Shown here piece after piece: positions 45,810 to 59,690 of a DNA stretch of 64,000 nucleotides; position 1 is the stretch's first letter; each line of letters starts with the position of its first letter. The notes under the pieces are model-generated. The model saw only the letters and a list, made by a program, of their open reading frames with translations. It made no database searches and was not told the DNA's origin. Source of the stretch: Primula veris (Eukaryota; Streptophyta; Magnoliopsida; Ericales; Primulaceae); NCBI GenBank assembly GCA_963682055.1, contig OY821743.1:15969566-16033565 (forward strand), in the 5' to 3' direction. The translations under genes were made by a program, and so were the position numbers.

Positions 45810-48629
45810 CTTCCGACATCTAATAAAACTTGATATTAAAAATAAAGGAGAATATGAAGAAGAAAAACTAGTTCATACATCAATTTTCATATAGATCTAC
45901 TCATCCAATTTATTTTCCTTCAATTTTGAGAACCGGAAAATAAGAGATTAGTTTGCGCTAATATTCACAACCATTCATAGTGAGTTATTTTTTGGTACAA
46001 ATTCATAATGACAGTTGATTGCTAGTTTTAAAACCATATACCACATTTAAGGTACCGATGATATTTCTGTTTTCAGCGCTCAAACAAAACATCTTCAGCT
46101 GACAGACTGAATTTAAAAAAGTTTATCACTTTGTTATAAGATACCTGTAGAACGTCTTTACTATCCAGAGTTCAGACGTCATCTTACCCATCATATTGAT
46201 CCCAGTATCACATCATGACCACACCAGCACACTAGCATACCACCGCAAAGGAAGTGCATATCCGACTAGCACACTAACTTTGAATTTGAGGGTAAAAATC
46301 TTGGTAAACGATGATGGTTTACTCTAAAAAGTGATGTTAGAAAAACACAAGCTGTAGAAAGAAAAAAGAGTAAGATCTAGAACAATTAATGAAAAAAAAA
46401 CTTTCAGCGGCCTGTCCTTTCCGGAAAAGAATTTTTCAATTTTTCGACCAAAATTAATGATTCCATATGTCACCTTCGATACGTACAAATAGGTTTTAAA
46501 TTTTAAATGGAACTTAGTTGAATCTGGTCAAAAAGGTCAATACAAGATGTAAAATAAGATTTTAAAAAAAGGGCTGCAATTTTGAGTATTATCTACAAAA
46601 AAAATTAAAAAAAAAATCAGTTGCATGTCCTTCTCCGAGAAGAATTTTTCAATTTTTTGATCAAAATTAATGATTCCAATGGTCACCTTCGATACGTACA
46701 AATAGGTTTCAACTTGTTTATGGAACTTGGTTGAATCAGGTCAAAAAGGTCAATTGAGATGTAAAATAATTTTTTTAAAAAACGGCTGCAACTTTGAGCA
46801 GTAATCAGACTTGTTTTAGGATTTACTCTAGGAGGTTGCAAGTACTAAAGCCAACTAATTCAATCTTTTTCAAACAAGAGAAAGACAAGAAAACAAGAAC
46901 CTGGGCAAAGCAACGTGCTACGAAATGAAGATCAACAGCCGAATGATTTTTGGTTCCTGCATACTGTGTTGCATAGGCTTTGCCTGCTAAATGCGCAAAA
47001 AAAAAAAAAAACTTATGACCAACTTACGTCAATCATGATACACATTAATTATAAAGACACCAACAAATCGCAACATACATTAAAAAGCTCATAAGTATTA
47101 CTCCACTTCCAGTACGGGTACGTTGCACAAAAAATAAGAAAGAAGTTATCAGAAATGAGAACTAATAAGTCAATCAAAATACAGGACAGAAGCACAGAGA
47201 CATGCACTACCCAGCCCAGGTACACACGAGAAAATAATAAAACCTGCCATTATACTTCACTACTAAGATAATCAATCATGTAAGGAGAGCGTAAGAAACA
47301 TAGTTAATATAGCTCACAGAAAAATTGTGAAAAACTAATGCAAATATAAAATACAACCATACAGAAATAGTTGTTTAATACTCGAAGTACCTTAGAATAT
47401 ATTAATAAAGGGAAACAGGTGGACGGGGTTTGCACAATGTGGTTGAGGAGGATCCGCACACTCAGCCACAACCCTTCACCTCAAACTCGACGAATGTCCT
47501 AAAATATAGGTATATGAATAAGTAAGTTCAAGATATTATAAAAAAAAAACATAAATGAAACTATAACAACGCAATAGGCTACTAAATAGATAAATAAATA
47601 TAAAAGGAAATTAAGAGCGGGTAACCCATGTACATAAGTCTCTTTCAATCAATGCAACTTGGTTTTCTCTCTACAAGGATCATCTATTCCTGCTCCATAT
47701 TATATAAACAAGTATAATCGTAAGAATTCCTTTAAATTCAAAGCAAAACATGATACTGTTGAAATAAAATTGGTCCCATTGACCAACACCAAATTGAAAA
47801 AATTGAGATAAAAAAATCAATATAACAAACAAATACACGCCGCCAACAGATGCTAATACTGTATATCCAAAAAAATAAACATGTTACCTGATTCAAATTT
47901 ACCTCTATAATGTTAAGATCATGTAATCAAATATCCTAAGCCAAGACCCATCAATGTGTCACCCATATCGTGAACACTTCTCTAGCCAAGCATATTTTAC
48001 TTGCTCTCCATCCACACTCGGTACAAGTACAGGTACAAATACACATAGATATAAGACAAAGATTATTTTGAGAACAAAAACATGTATGAAAACACAGGAC
48101 ACAAGCATAAAGACAACATGTACTACCTACCCATAATATCTATTTATTATATAAAAATAATATTAACCATGACCCTAAACATGTTCCAAGATGAATCACC
48201 CATCACTAACATGCCAAAGAAAATCATAACACTAATATCAACTTTGTTACAAAAATTTATTAAAAAATAGAATTAAGACGGAAAAGCGGGGAAGCGTAAA
48301 TTGAGGTTTACTAACTTAAAAAGAGAGAGATTGAGAAATTATTCGTCTGACGAATTAAAAATTATGTCGTATGGACGTGAGTGGCTAATCATCCGATCAG
48401 GATTTCTGTAGACGACAGAAAGAGGGAAGGATGATTAATGCCTTTACGGCCAAGTAGGCCTTCCTAGCGATGGAAGTGTATGCAAGTATGTATGTGTATA
48501 TATACAGAGGGGAAGAGGAACAACTACTGCAGACCGGCGGTGGTATAAATATGACGCGGAGGGTTTAAGCTGCGAAGTTTCCAAGCTAATTTTAGCACCG
48601 ACTTAATTGGTTCCTCCTCCTACAATGTA
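45810..48629 (-). repeat. Array unit 2 (2.8 kb)
   Basis: On the minus strand the order is promoter module (48629-48285), H, A, G, F, E, D, C and B. Module D is duplicated (about 46430 and 46640). Module C is a shorter form lacking about 40 bp, so the second exon-like island is not preserved. The first island (46983-46901, 83 bp) remains open. Confidence 0.65.
48310..48625 (-). promoter_or_regulatory. Promoter and 5' leader module, unit 2
   Basis: It has TATATATAC on the plus strand near 48497 and the same leader as unit 1. At the splice donor position the GT is changed: AAG|TTAGTAAACC instead of TAG|GTAAGTAAACC. Splicing from this copy should fail or shift. Confidence 0.45.
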
Positions 48630-51600
48630 TTTCTTTCCGACATCTATTAAAACTTGACATTAAAAATAAAGGTGAATATGAAGAAGAAAAACTAGTTCAT
48701 ACATCAATTTCCATATTGATCTACTCATCCAATTTATTTTTCTTCAATTTTGAGAACTGGAATATAAGAGATTAGTTTGGGCTAATATTCACAACCATTC
48801 ATAGTGATAGTTTTTTTTTGGGTACAAGTTAATAGTGACAGTTGATTGCTAGTTTTAAAACCATATAACACATTTAAGGTACCCATGATATTTCTGTTTT
48901 CCGTGCCCAAACAAAACATCTTCAGCTGACAGACTGAAATAAAAAAAGGTTATTACTTCGTTATAAGATACCTGACGTCTTGACTATCTAGAGTCCAGAC
49001 GTCATTTTACCAATCATATTGATCCAAATATCACATCGTGACCACACCAGCACACTAGCATACCATCACCAACGAAGTGCACATCCGACTAGCACACTAG
49101 CTTTGAATTTGAGGGTAGAAAGCTTTTTAAACGATGATAGTTTACTCTAAAAAGTGATGCTACGAGAACTGTATAGAAAAACACAAGGTGTAGAAAGAAA
49201 AAAGCGTAAGATCTAGAATAATGAAAAAAAAACCGCAGCTGCCTGTCCTTTCCCGAAAAGAATTTATCAATTTTTCGACCAAAATTAATGATTCCATAGG
49301 TCACCTTCGATACGATCAAATAGGTATTAAAGTTTTTATGGAACTTAGTTGAATCTGGTCAAAAAGGTCAATACAAGATATGTAAAGTAAGATTTTAAAA
49401 AAAGGGCTGCAATTTTGAACAGTAACCATACTTGTTTTAGGATTTACTTTACTGTAGAAGGTTGCAAGTACTAAATCCAACTAATTCAATCTTTTCCAAA
49501 CAAGAGAGAGACAAGAAAACAACTACCTGAGCATAGCAACATGCCACGAAATGAAGACTAAAAGCCAAATGCTTTTTGTTTCCTGCCTACTATGTTGCAC
49601 AGGCTTTGCCTGCTACATGCACAAAAAAAAAAACAAATAATTAGGCCAACTTATGCCAATCATGATATACGTTACTAATAAAGACACAAACAAATAGAAA
49701 CATACATTAAAAAGCTGATACGTATCACTTGCTTTCCGTCCACCCCCGGTACAGGTAGGCTGCATAAATAATGAGGAAGTTATTATCAGAAATGGGAACA
49801 CAAACGTCAATGAAAATAAAGAACAGGAGCACAGAGACATGAACTACACATGAAATGAAAACGAAAAGCCAAATGCTTTTTGGTTCCTGCATACTGTGTT
49901 GCATAGACTTTGCTTGCTACATGCACACAAAAACAACAAATAATTGGACCAACTTACGCCAATCATGATATACGTTACTTATAAAGATACAAACAAATAG
50001 CAAAATACATTAAAGAGCTCATACTTATCACTTGCTTTCCGTCCACCCCCGGTACAGGTACGTTGCAAAAAAAATGAGAAAGTTATTATCAGAAATGGGA
50101 ACAAAAAAGTTAATGAAAATAAAGAATAGGACCACAGAGACATGAACTACCCAGCCCAGGTGAGCACCCACGAGAAAATAATAAAAACCTACCTATATGC
50201 TTCGGTACTAAGATAATCAGTCATGTAAGGAGTGTAAGAAGCATAGTTAATATATTTAGCAGCAAAATTACGATAAAAACTAATGCAGATATATAAAATA
50301 CAACCATACAGAAATAGCTATTTAATACTCAAAAGTACCTTAGGGTAAACAGGTAGACGGGGCTTCTACAATATGTGGTTTGGGAGGTCCCCATACTCAG
50401 CCACATCACTTCACCCATAATCCTCAAACTCGATGACTGTCCTAAAATATACGTATATGAATAAGTGAGCTCAAAATATAATAAAAAAACAACATAAAGA
50501 AAACTATAGCAACGCAATAGTCTACTAAATAGGTAATTAAAAATCAAAGGAAATTAAGAACAGGATACACATGTACATAAGTCTCTTCCAACCAATATGC
50601 AACTTGTTTTTATCTTTCTACAAGGATCGTTTCAACCTGTTCCATATTATAAACAAGTACAATAGTAAGACTTTCTTTAAATTCCAAGCAAAACACGATA
50701 CCGTTAAAATAAAGTCAGTCCCATTGATCAACATCAAATTGAAAAAATTGCGATAAAAAAATTTCAATAGAACAAACATTCCGACATCTATTAAAACTTA
50801 ACATTAAAAATAAAGGTGAATTTGAAGAAGAAAAACTAGTAAATACATCAATTCAAAATCGATCTACTCATCCAATTTATTTTCCTTTAATTTTGAGAAC
50901 CGGAAAATAAGAGATTAGTTTTAGCAAATATTCACAACCATTCATATTGACAGTTGATTGCTAGTTTTAAAACCAAATACCACATTTAAGGTACCCATGG
51001 CATTTTTGTTTTTAGCAGCCCAAACAAAACATCTTCAGCTGACAGACTAAATTAGAAAAAGGTTGTTACTTTGCTATACGATACCTGTAGAATGTCTTGC
51101 CTATTCAGAGTCCATACGTCATCTTCCCCATCATATTATTCCAAGTATCACATCGTGACCACACCAGCACGCTAGCATACCGTCGCAAATGAAGTGCATA
51201 TCCCACCAATGCATTATTGACAAGTGAACCTCGCATGGCAAACCAGGGCTTTAAATTTGAGGGTAGAAAAAGCTTGTTAAACGATGATAGTTTACTCTAA
51301 AAATTTATGTTACAAGAACTGTAAAGAAAACACAAGCTGGAGAAAGAAAAAAGAGTACGATCTACAACAATGAAAAAAACACTTTCAGTTGTATGTCCTT
51401 CCCCGAGAAGAATTTTTCAATTTTTGACCAAAATTAATGATTCCAATGGTCACCTTCGATACGTACAAATAGGTTTCAAATTGTTTATGAAACTTGGTTG
51501 AATAAAGTCAAAAAGGTCAACTGAGATGTAAAATAAGATTTTTTAAAAAGGGCTACAACTTTGAGCAGTAACCATACTTGTTTTAGGATTTACTCTAGGA

Positions 51601-53234
51601 GGTTGCAAATACTAAAGCCAACTAATTCAATCTTTTCGAAACAAGAGAAAGACAAGAAAACAATAACCTGGGCAAAGCAACATGCCACGAAATGAAGACC
51701 AACAGCCGAATGCCTTTTGGTTCCTGCATACTGTGTTGCATAGGCTTTGCCTGCTTAATGCGCAAATAAAATAAAATTATGACCAACTTATGTCAATCAT
51801 GATACACATAAATTATAAAGATACCAACAAAAAGCAACATACATTAAAAATCTCAGAAGTATCACTTGCGCTCCGTCCACCTCCGGTACAGGTACGTTGC
51901 ACAAAAAATGAGAAAGATGTTATCAGAAATGAGAACTAATAAGTCAATCAAAATACAGAACGGAAGCACAGATACATGCACTACCCAGCCCAGGTGAGCA
52001 CGCATGCACGAGAAAATAATAAAGCCTACCATTATACTTTGCTACTAAGATAATCAATCATGTAAGGAAGAGTAAGAAACATAGTTAATATAGCTCGCAG
52101 CAAATATGTGATAAAAACTAATGCAAATATAAAATACAACCATACAAAAATAGTTGTTTAATACTCTGCCTTAGAATATATTAATAAAGGGATAACAGGT
52201 AGACATGTTACTCGATTCAAATTTACCTCCATAACGTCAAGACCATGTAATCAAATAGCCTAAGCTAAGACCCATCGCTGTGTCGCCCATATCTTGAACA
52301 CTTCTAGCCAAGCATATTTTACTTGCTCTCTCCATCCATACCCGGTACAAGTACAGGTACAAATACACAGATATGAGGCAAAGGTTATCTTGAGAACAAA
52401 AACATGAATGAAAACACAGGACACAAGCATAAAGACCACATATACTACCTACCCATAATATCTATTTATTATATAAAAATTATATTAACCATGACCCTAA
52501 ACATGTTCCCAGATGAATCACCCATCACACACTAACATGCCAAAGAAAATCATAACACTCATATCGGCTTTGTTAGAAAAATTAATTAAAAAAATAGAAT
52601 AAGACAGAAAAGCAGGTTAGCGTAAATTGAGGTTTACTTACCTAAAAGGAGAGAGATTGAGAAATTACTCGTCTGACGAATGAATAATTATGACGAATTA
52701 ATAAGACCACATGTACTACCTACCCATAATATCTATTTATTATGTAAAAATTATATTAACCATGACCCTAAACATGTTCCCAGATGAATCTCCCATCACA
52801 CACAAACATGCCAAAGAAAATCATAACACTCATATCAACTTTGTTACAAAAATTAATTAAAAAAAAATAGAATAAGACAGAAAAGGAGGGAAGCGTAAAT
52901 TGAGGTTTACTTACCTAAAACGAGAGAGAGATTGAGAAATTACTCGTCTGATGAATTAATAATTATGGCGTATGGAAGTCAGTCGCTAATCCTCCGATTA
53001 GGGTTTATGTAGATGACAGAGGGAGAGGGAAGGATGGTTAACGCCTTTACGGTCAAGTAGGCCTTCCTGGAGATGGAAGTGTATGTAAGTATGTATGAGT
53101 GTATATACAGAGGGGAAGTGGAACAGCTGCAGATCGGCGGTGGTGTAAATATGACGCGGAGGGTTTAAGCAGCAAAGTTTCCAAGCTAATTTTAGCACCG
53201 ACTTAATTGGGCCCTCCTCCTACAATGTAATTCC
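48630..53234 (-). repeat. Array unit 3 (4.6 kb, internally duplicated)
   Basis: On the minus strand: promoter module (53234-52915), H, partial G, F-E-D-C-B-A (52.0-50.5 kb), G, a partial F-E pair (50.1-49.85 kb) and a second F-E-D-C-B (49.8-48.63 kb). A truncated promoter module lies at about 52620-52700, and a partial H copy at 52710-52855. Exon-like island copies are at 51750-51668 (open) and 49609-49527 (stop). The long-form C copy near 51085-51249 has a 1-bp loss and a TGA. Confidence 0.65.
52915..53225 (-). promoter_or_regulatory. Promoter and 5' leader module, unit 3
   Basis: The plus strand has GTGTATATACAG near 53099, the telobox-like TTAGGGTTT near 52998, and the complement of TTTTAG|GTAAGT at 52915. 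It keeps both the TATA-like site and the donor, so it is the most complete of the three leader modules. Confidence 0.5.
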
Positions 53235-54468
53235 TTCCGACATCTATTAAAACTTGAAATTAAAAATAAAGGTGAATATGAAACAGAAAAACTAGTTCAT
53301 ACATCAATTTCTATATATATCTACTCATCCAATTTATTTTTCTTCAATTTTGAGAACTGGAAAATAAGAGATTAGTTTGAACTAATATTCACAACCATTC
53401 ATAGTGACAGTTTTTTTTTGGGTACAAATTCATAGTGACAGTTGATTGTTAGTTTTAAAACCATATACCATATTTAAGGTACCCATGATATTTCTGTTTT
53501 CAACGCCCAAACAAAACATCTTCATATGACAGACTGAATAAAAAAAAAGGTTATTACTTTGCTGTAAGATACTTGTAGAACGTCTTGACTATCCAGAGTC
53601 CAGACGTCATCTTACCCATCATATTGATGCAAATATCACATCGTGACCACACCAGCACACTAGCATACCCGCAAATGAAGGCCATATCCGACTAGAAGAC
53701 CAGCTTTGAATTTGAGGGTAGAAATCTTGTTAAACGATGATAGTTTACTCTAAAAAGTGATGCTACGAGAACTGTATAGAAAATCACAAGATGTAGAAAG
53801 AAAAAAAGTAAGATCTAGAACAATGAAAATAAAGCTTTCAGCTGCCTGTCCTTTCCCGAAAAGAATTTTTCAATTTTTCGACCAAAATTAATGATTCCAT
53901 AGGTCACCTTAGATACGTACAAATAGGTTTCAAATTTTTTATGGAACTTGGTTGAATCTGGTCAAAATGGTCAATACAAGATGTAAAATAAGATTTTAAA
54001 AAAAGGGCTGCAATTGAGTAGTAACCATTCTTGTTTTAGGATTTACTTAAGTGTAGGAGGTTGCAAGTACTAAAGCCATCTAATTCAATCTTTTCCGAAC
54101 AAGAGAAAGACAAGAAAACAACTACCTGAGCATAGCAACATGCCACGAAATGAAGACTAAAACCCGAATGCTTTTGGATTCCTGCATACTGTGTTGCATA
54201 GGCTTTGCCTGCTACATGCACAAAAAAAACAAATAATTAGGCCAACTTATGCCAATCTTGATATACGTTACTTATAAAGACACAACCAAATAGAACCATA
54301 CATTAAAAAGTTCATACGTATCACTTGCATTTCCGCCCTACCCTGGTAGGGGTAGGTTGCAGTACCATAGGTTGCATAAAAAATGAGGAAGTTATTTTCA
54401 GAAATGGAAACACAAACGTCAACAAAAATAAAGAACAGGAGCACAGACACATGAACTACCCATGAAAT

Positions 54469-56580
54469 CAGGGGGGAAGCTAAGTGGGGACGATCGGGTG
54501 CCACGGCACCCCCCATAATTTTAGAAATCCCAAGTGACGCAATTTTTTTTTAGTACAATTTTTTTTTAGGTGTAGATTTGGCACCCCCATAAAAATATGT
54601 TACTTGTACATATATTTATAGCTAATGTTTGAACCCAAAACACAATAATTAAATTTGGGCCGAAAGACCCAATTATATTTTTCTTTGATATTGGACTCTT
54701 TAACATTTAATTTAAAAAAAAAATAACATCAACAACACTTCTCTTCGTGCGTGTCAGCGTGTGTATCAAAATAAAAAACAAAGTTGAAAAAAGAAAAACT
54801 ACACTCCTCTGTGCTGCTATGCACCGCATTGATTGGGGTTAGATTTAATTAAAAAAACATCAACAATTCTATCCTTCTGGCTCGGCAAGGTATACTCTTC
54901 TATTTATTTTTTCCTTTAATATGCTTCTTTTTATTATATGTATTGATGTTATGTTGCACCATAGGTGTTTGATTAAAGTACTCAAAGGGAAAAAAAATAG
55001 GCTATTAACTCTTAGAGTTTTAATCTGCAGATCTGGCATCGCTAATATTTTTATCGAGTATAAAATGGGAAAGACACCTAAAATAAATTCGTTCTTTAAG
55101 AGAGCTAATGTTTCTCCGACGGAAGAGAATGTTGGTAGTAGTGTTGATCACGTGACAATCGATACGCCTAGTCCTCCAACAAAAATTCAAAGAATCGACA
55201 CAGTAGAATTTGATATTAATTCGCTAGAGCGTGATCCTGGATTACGTAGAAAAATTTGGGAGTATCCTGTTAATAGGCGTGACGAAGTTCGTAGGGCGTA
55301 CATAACTCTACATGGTCCAAATCGTCCCGATTTAGGAAAAAAATATCCGTATACTCTTGCATCCACCAAGGCTCGTCCTCGAAGATTTCAAGCTCCGTGG
55401 TTTGCTTTATTTTCGTGGTTGGAATATTCAGTGGCCAAGAACAAGGCTTTATGTTTTCCTTGTTTCCTTTTTGCGCCTCCGGATGGGTCTAGTTTTGCAG
55501 GACATAGTGCATTTGTTGTTGAAGGTTTTGATGGTTGGAGGAAGGTCAATAGCGGGAAAACTTGTTCTTTTTGTTTGCATGAAGGTGTTAATTCCGATTC
55601 TTGTCATCGAACCGCTGAACATAAATGGAAGGAAATACAAAACCCAACTCAAAATATTGAAAGGGTGATTGTAAAATTTTCTGCCGAACAAGTTTTTAAC
55701 AATCGCATTCGCTTAAAAATTTCTATTGACTTGGTTCGAAGATTGGCCTTTAAAGCTATGCCTTTCAGAGGGCATGATGAGAAATCAACATCAAACAACC
55801 GTGGTAATTTCCTTGAGTTTTATGATTTATTAGCATCATATAATGAAGAAGCCACCAAAGCATTGATAAATGTTCCAAAGAATGCCACTTACAAGTCGTC
55901 TGATATTCAAAAAGAAATTTTACATATCTTTTCTATAAAAGTGAAAGAGGCGATTCGAGAAGAAATTGGACATGCTAAATTCTGCATTATAGTGGACGAA
56001 GCTCGAGATGCGTCAAAAAAAGAGCAGATGGCAGTAGTTATAAGATTTGTTGATAAAAATGGTGTTTTACGGGAGCGTTTTTTTAGTATTGTTCATGTTC
56101 CCAACACTATGGCAGTGACACTAAAAGATAGCATATGCTCAGTTCTCAATCACCACAATCTCGATATTCGGAATATTCGTGCAAGTAACATGCGGGGTGA
56201 GTTTCATGGACTACAAGCTTTGATATTAAGTGATTGCCTATATGCTTATTATGTTCACTGCTTCGCACATCGATTACAATTAGCATTAGTGGCATCAGCA
56301 AAAGAAGTGCTTCCAGTCGACCGATTTTTTGCTAAATTGCTTCGGATCGTGAATATTGTTAGTGCATCGTGCAAGAGAAATGATGAGTTGAAAGCTGCCC
56401 ATGCCGATGATATTGCTTTCTTAATTTCCATTGAAGAGCTTGAGACTGGAAGAGGATTAAATCAAATTGGTAATCTGCAACGACCTGGTGATACTCGCTG
56501 GGGTTCTCACCTAAAGTCTGTTTCTAGCTTGATAAAAATGTATAGTGCTGCTTGCATGGTTTTACTTAATATTTATGAAG
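54469..56580 (+). mobile_element. hAT transposon, 3' end deleted
   Basis: The left end CAGGGGGGAAGC with a nearby GGTGCCACGGCACC palindrome is typical of plant hAT elements of the ZMYM1-like type. The uninterrupted paralogous site is at about 49852-49870 (CATGAAATGAAAACGAAAAG). On the right no terminal inverted repeat or target duplication is present: transposase sequence runs to TATGAAG at 56580 and continues directly as ACGAAAAGCC of the array. The two joined sequences share ATGAA and ACG, so a microhomology deletion is likely. Confidence 0.75.
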
Positions 56581-56663
56581 ACGAAAAGCCAAATGCATTT
56601 TGGTTCCTGCATACTGTGTTGCATAGACTTTACTTGCTACATGCACAAAAAAACAACAAATAA
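55065..56663 (+). pseudogene. hAT transposase (TTF-finger type), truncated and fused to array sequence
   Basis: ATG 55065 gives 532 codons. A 5' intron is plausible (donor CAAG|GTATAC near 54889, acceptor CTGCAG at 55030). In order: KINSFF near the start, a TTF-type zinc-finger region with LCFPCFLF (about 129-136) and SFCLHEG, the DUF4371-like part with CIIVDEARD (307-315, first catalytic Asp 311), CFAHRLQLAL (399-408) and GDTRWGSHLKS. The usual YDGASNM reads only ASNM after a short in-frame loss, so the second catalytic Asp is missing. From about residue 507 (KPNAFWFLHTVLH) the text is antisense array module E. The C-terminal catalytic Glu and dimerisation domain are absent. It would have cut and moved the element; this copy should be inactive. 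Confidence 0.75.
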
Positions 56664-57249
56664 TTAGACCAACTTATGTCAATCATGATATACGTTACTT
56701 ATAAAGATACAAACAAATAGCAACATATATTAAAGAGCTCATACGTATCACTTGCTTTCCGTCCACCCCCGGTACAGGTACGCTGCAAAAAAAATGAGGA
56801 AGTTATTATCAGAAATGGGAACAAAAAAGTTAATGAAAATAAATAATAGGACCACAGAGACATGAACTACCCAGCCCAGGTGAGAACGCACGAGAAAATA
56901 ATAAAAACCTACCTATATGCTTCGGTACTAAGATAATCATTCATGTAAGGAGAGTGTAAGAAACATAGTTAATATATTTCGTAGCAAAATTACGATAAAA
57001 ACTAATGCAGATATATAAAATACAACCATACAGAAATAGCTATTTAATACTCAAAAAGTACCTTAGGGGTAGACGAGGCTTCTACAATATGTGGTTTGGG
57101 AGGATCCGCCTACTCAGCCACATCCCTTCACACATAATCCTCAAACTCGATGACTGTCCTAAAATATACGTATATGAATAAGCGAGCTCAAAACATAATA
57201 AAAAAACAACATAAAGGAAACTATAACAACGCAATAGTCTACTAAATAG

Positions 57250-59690
57250 GTAATTAAAAATCAAAGGAAATTAAGAACGGGATACACCTGTACATAAGTC
57301 TCTTCCAACCAATATGCAACTTGTTTTTATCTTTCTACAAGGATCGTCTGCACCTGTTCCATATTATAAACAAGTACAATAGTAAGACTTCCTTTAAATT
57401 CCAAGCAAAACACGATACCGTTAAAATAAAGGCAGTCCCATTGACCAACATCAAATTAAAAAAATCACGATAAAAAAATTTCAATATAACAAACATTCCG
57501 ACATCTATCAAAACTTAACATTAAAAATAAAAAGGTGAATTTGAAGAAGAAAAACTAGTATATACAGCAATTCCAAATCGATCTACTCATCCAATTTATT
57601 TTCCTTCAATTTTGAGAACTGGGCAATAAGATATTAGTTTGAACAAATAGTCACAACCATTCATAGTGACAGTTGATTGCTAGTTTTAAAACCATATACC
57701 ACATTTAAGATACGCGTGACATTTTTGTTTTCAGCAGCCCAAACAAAATATCTTCAGCTGACAGACTGAATTAGACAAAAGATTATTACTTTGCTATATG
57801 ATACGTGTAGAACGTCTTGCCTATCCAAAGTCCAGACGTCATCTTCCCCATCATATTATTCCAACTATCACATCGTGACCACACCAGCATGCTAGCATAC
57901 GTTCGCAAATGAAGTGCATATCCCACCAATGCATTATTGACAAGTGAACCTCGAATGGCCACCCAAAGCTTTGAATATGAGGGTAGAAAAAGCTTGTTAA
58001 ACGATGATAGTTTACTCTAAAAATTTATGTAACGAAAACTGTATAGAAAACACAAGTTGGAGAAATAAAAAAGAGTACGATCTACAACAATGGGAAAAAA
58101 ACTTTCAGTTGTCTGTCCTCCCCGAGAAGAATTTTTCAGGTTTTTGAAATTAATGATTCCAATGGTCACCTTCGATACGTACAAATAGATTTCAATTTTT
58201 TTTATGTAACTTAGTTGAATCTGGTCAAAAAGTTCAATTGCGATGTAAAATAAGATTTTTTAAAAAGGGCTGCAACTTTGAGCAGTAACCATACTTGTTT
58301 TAGGATTTACCATAGGAGGTTGCAAGTACTAAAGACAACTAATTCAATCTTTTCCAAACAAGAGAAAGACAAGAAAACAAGAACACCTGGGCAAAGCAAC
58401 ATGCCACAAAATGAAGACCAACAGCTGAATGCTTTTTGGTTCCTGCATACTGTGTTGCATAGGCTTTGCCTGCTAAATGCGCAAAAAAAAAACTTATGAC
58501 CAACTTAAGTATCACTTGCGGTACGTTGCACCAAAAATGAGAAAGTTGTTATCAGAAATGAGAACAAATAAGTCAATCAAAATACAGAACAGAAGCACAG
58601 AGACATGCAATACCCATGCCCAGGTGAGCACGCAAGAGAAAATAGTAAAACCTACCATTATATTTTTCTACTAAGATAATCAATCATGTAAGGAGTGTAA
58701 GAAACATAGTTAATATAGCTCGCAGCAAAATTGTGATAAAAACTAATGCAGATATAAAATACAACCATACAGAAATAGCTGTTTAATACTCGAAGTACCT
58801 TAGAATATATTAATAAAGGGCAAAAAGATAAGACGGGGCTTGCCCAATATGTGGTTGGGGAGGATCCGCATACTCAGCCACATCTCTTCACCCATAATCC
58901 TCAAACTCGATGACTATCCTAAAATATAGGTTTATGAATAAGCAAGTTCAAAATATAATAAAAAAAGAACATAAAGGAAACTGTAACAACGCAATACGCT
59001 TCTAAATAGATAAATAAATATGAAAGGAAATTAAGAGCGGGTAACCCCTGTACATAAGTCTCTTCCAATCAATGCAACTTGGTTTTTCTCTCTACAAGGA
59101 TCATCTACACCTCCATATTATAAACAAGTACAATCGTAAGAATTCCTTTAAATTCAAAGCAAAACATGATACTGTTAAAATAAAATCAGTCCCATTGACC
59201 AACACCAAATTGAAAAAGTCGAGATAAAAAAACCAATATAACGAACAAATACACGCGCCAACAGTTGCTAATGCTGTATATCCGAAAAAATAAACATGTT
59301 ACTCGATTCAAATTTACCTTCATAACGTTAAGACCATGTAATCAAATAGCCTAAGGCAAGACCCATCGTTGTGTCACCCATATCTTGAACACTTCTAGCC
59401 CAACATATTTTACTTGCTCTCTCCATCCACACCATGTACAAGTACAATGCACATAGATATGAGGCAAATGTTATCTTGAGAAACGAAACATGAATAAAAA
59501 CACAGGACACAAGCATAAAAACAACATGTACTACCTACTCATAATATCTATTTATTATATAAAAATTATATTAACCATGACCCAAAACATGTTCCAAGAT
59601 GATTGAATCACCCATCGCACACTAACAGGCCAAAGAAAATCATAACACTCATATCAGTTTTGTTACAAAAATTAGTTCTCTAAGGAAGAG
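57250..59690 (-). repeat. Array unit 5
   Basis: Modules A-B-C-D-E-F-G (57250-58930) are followed by a second A (59010-59230) and H (59295-59675). No promoter module is attached. Module C is the long form. Confidence 0.65.
57786..58469 (-). CDS. Unrecognised gene, last two exons, unit 5
   Basis: The same two islands as in unit 1, with no length change: 58469-58387 (83 bp) and 57968 down to stop TAA 57788-57786. The second island is open throughout and ends KTFYTYHIAK. At the position of the possible donor in unit 1 (CAG|GTATC) this copy reads CACGTATC, which fits a reading where the frame simply runs on to the stop. Several amino-acid changes relative to unit 1 keep the frame. Product unknown. 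Confidence 0.35.

Larger units (their letters stand above)
53235..57249 (-). repeat. Array unit 4, interrupted by a hAT element
   Basis: Modules B, C (short form), D, E and F occupy 53235-54468. The hAT insert follows, then a partial E, F and G at 56581-57175. The copy at 49800-49880 shows the same F-to-partial-E junction without the insert. The 83-bp island at 54208-54126 is open. Confidence 0.6.
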
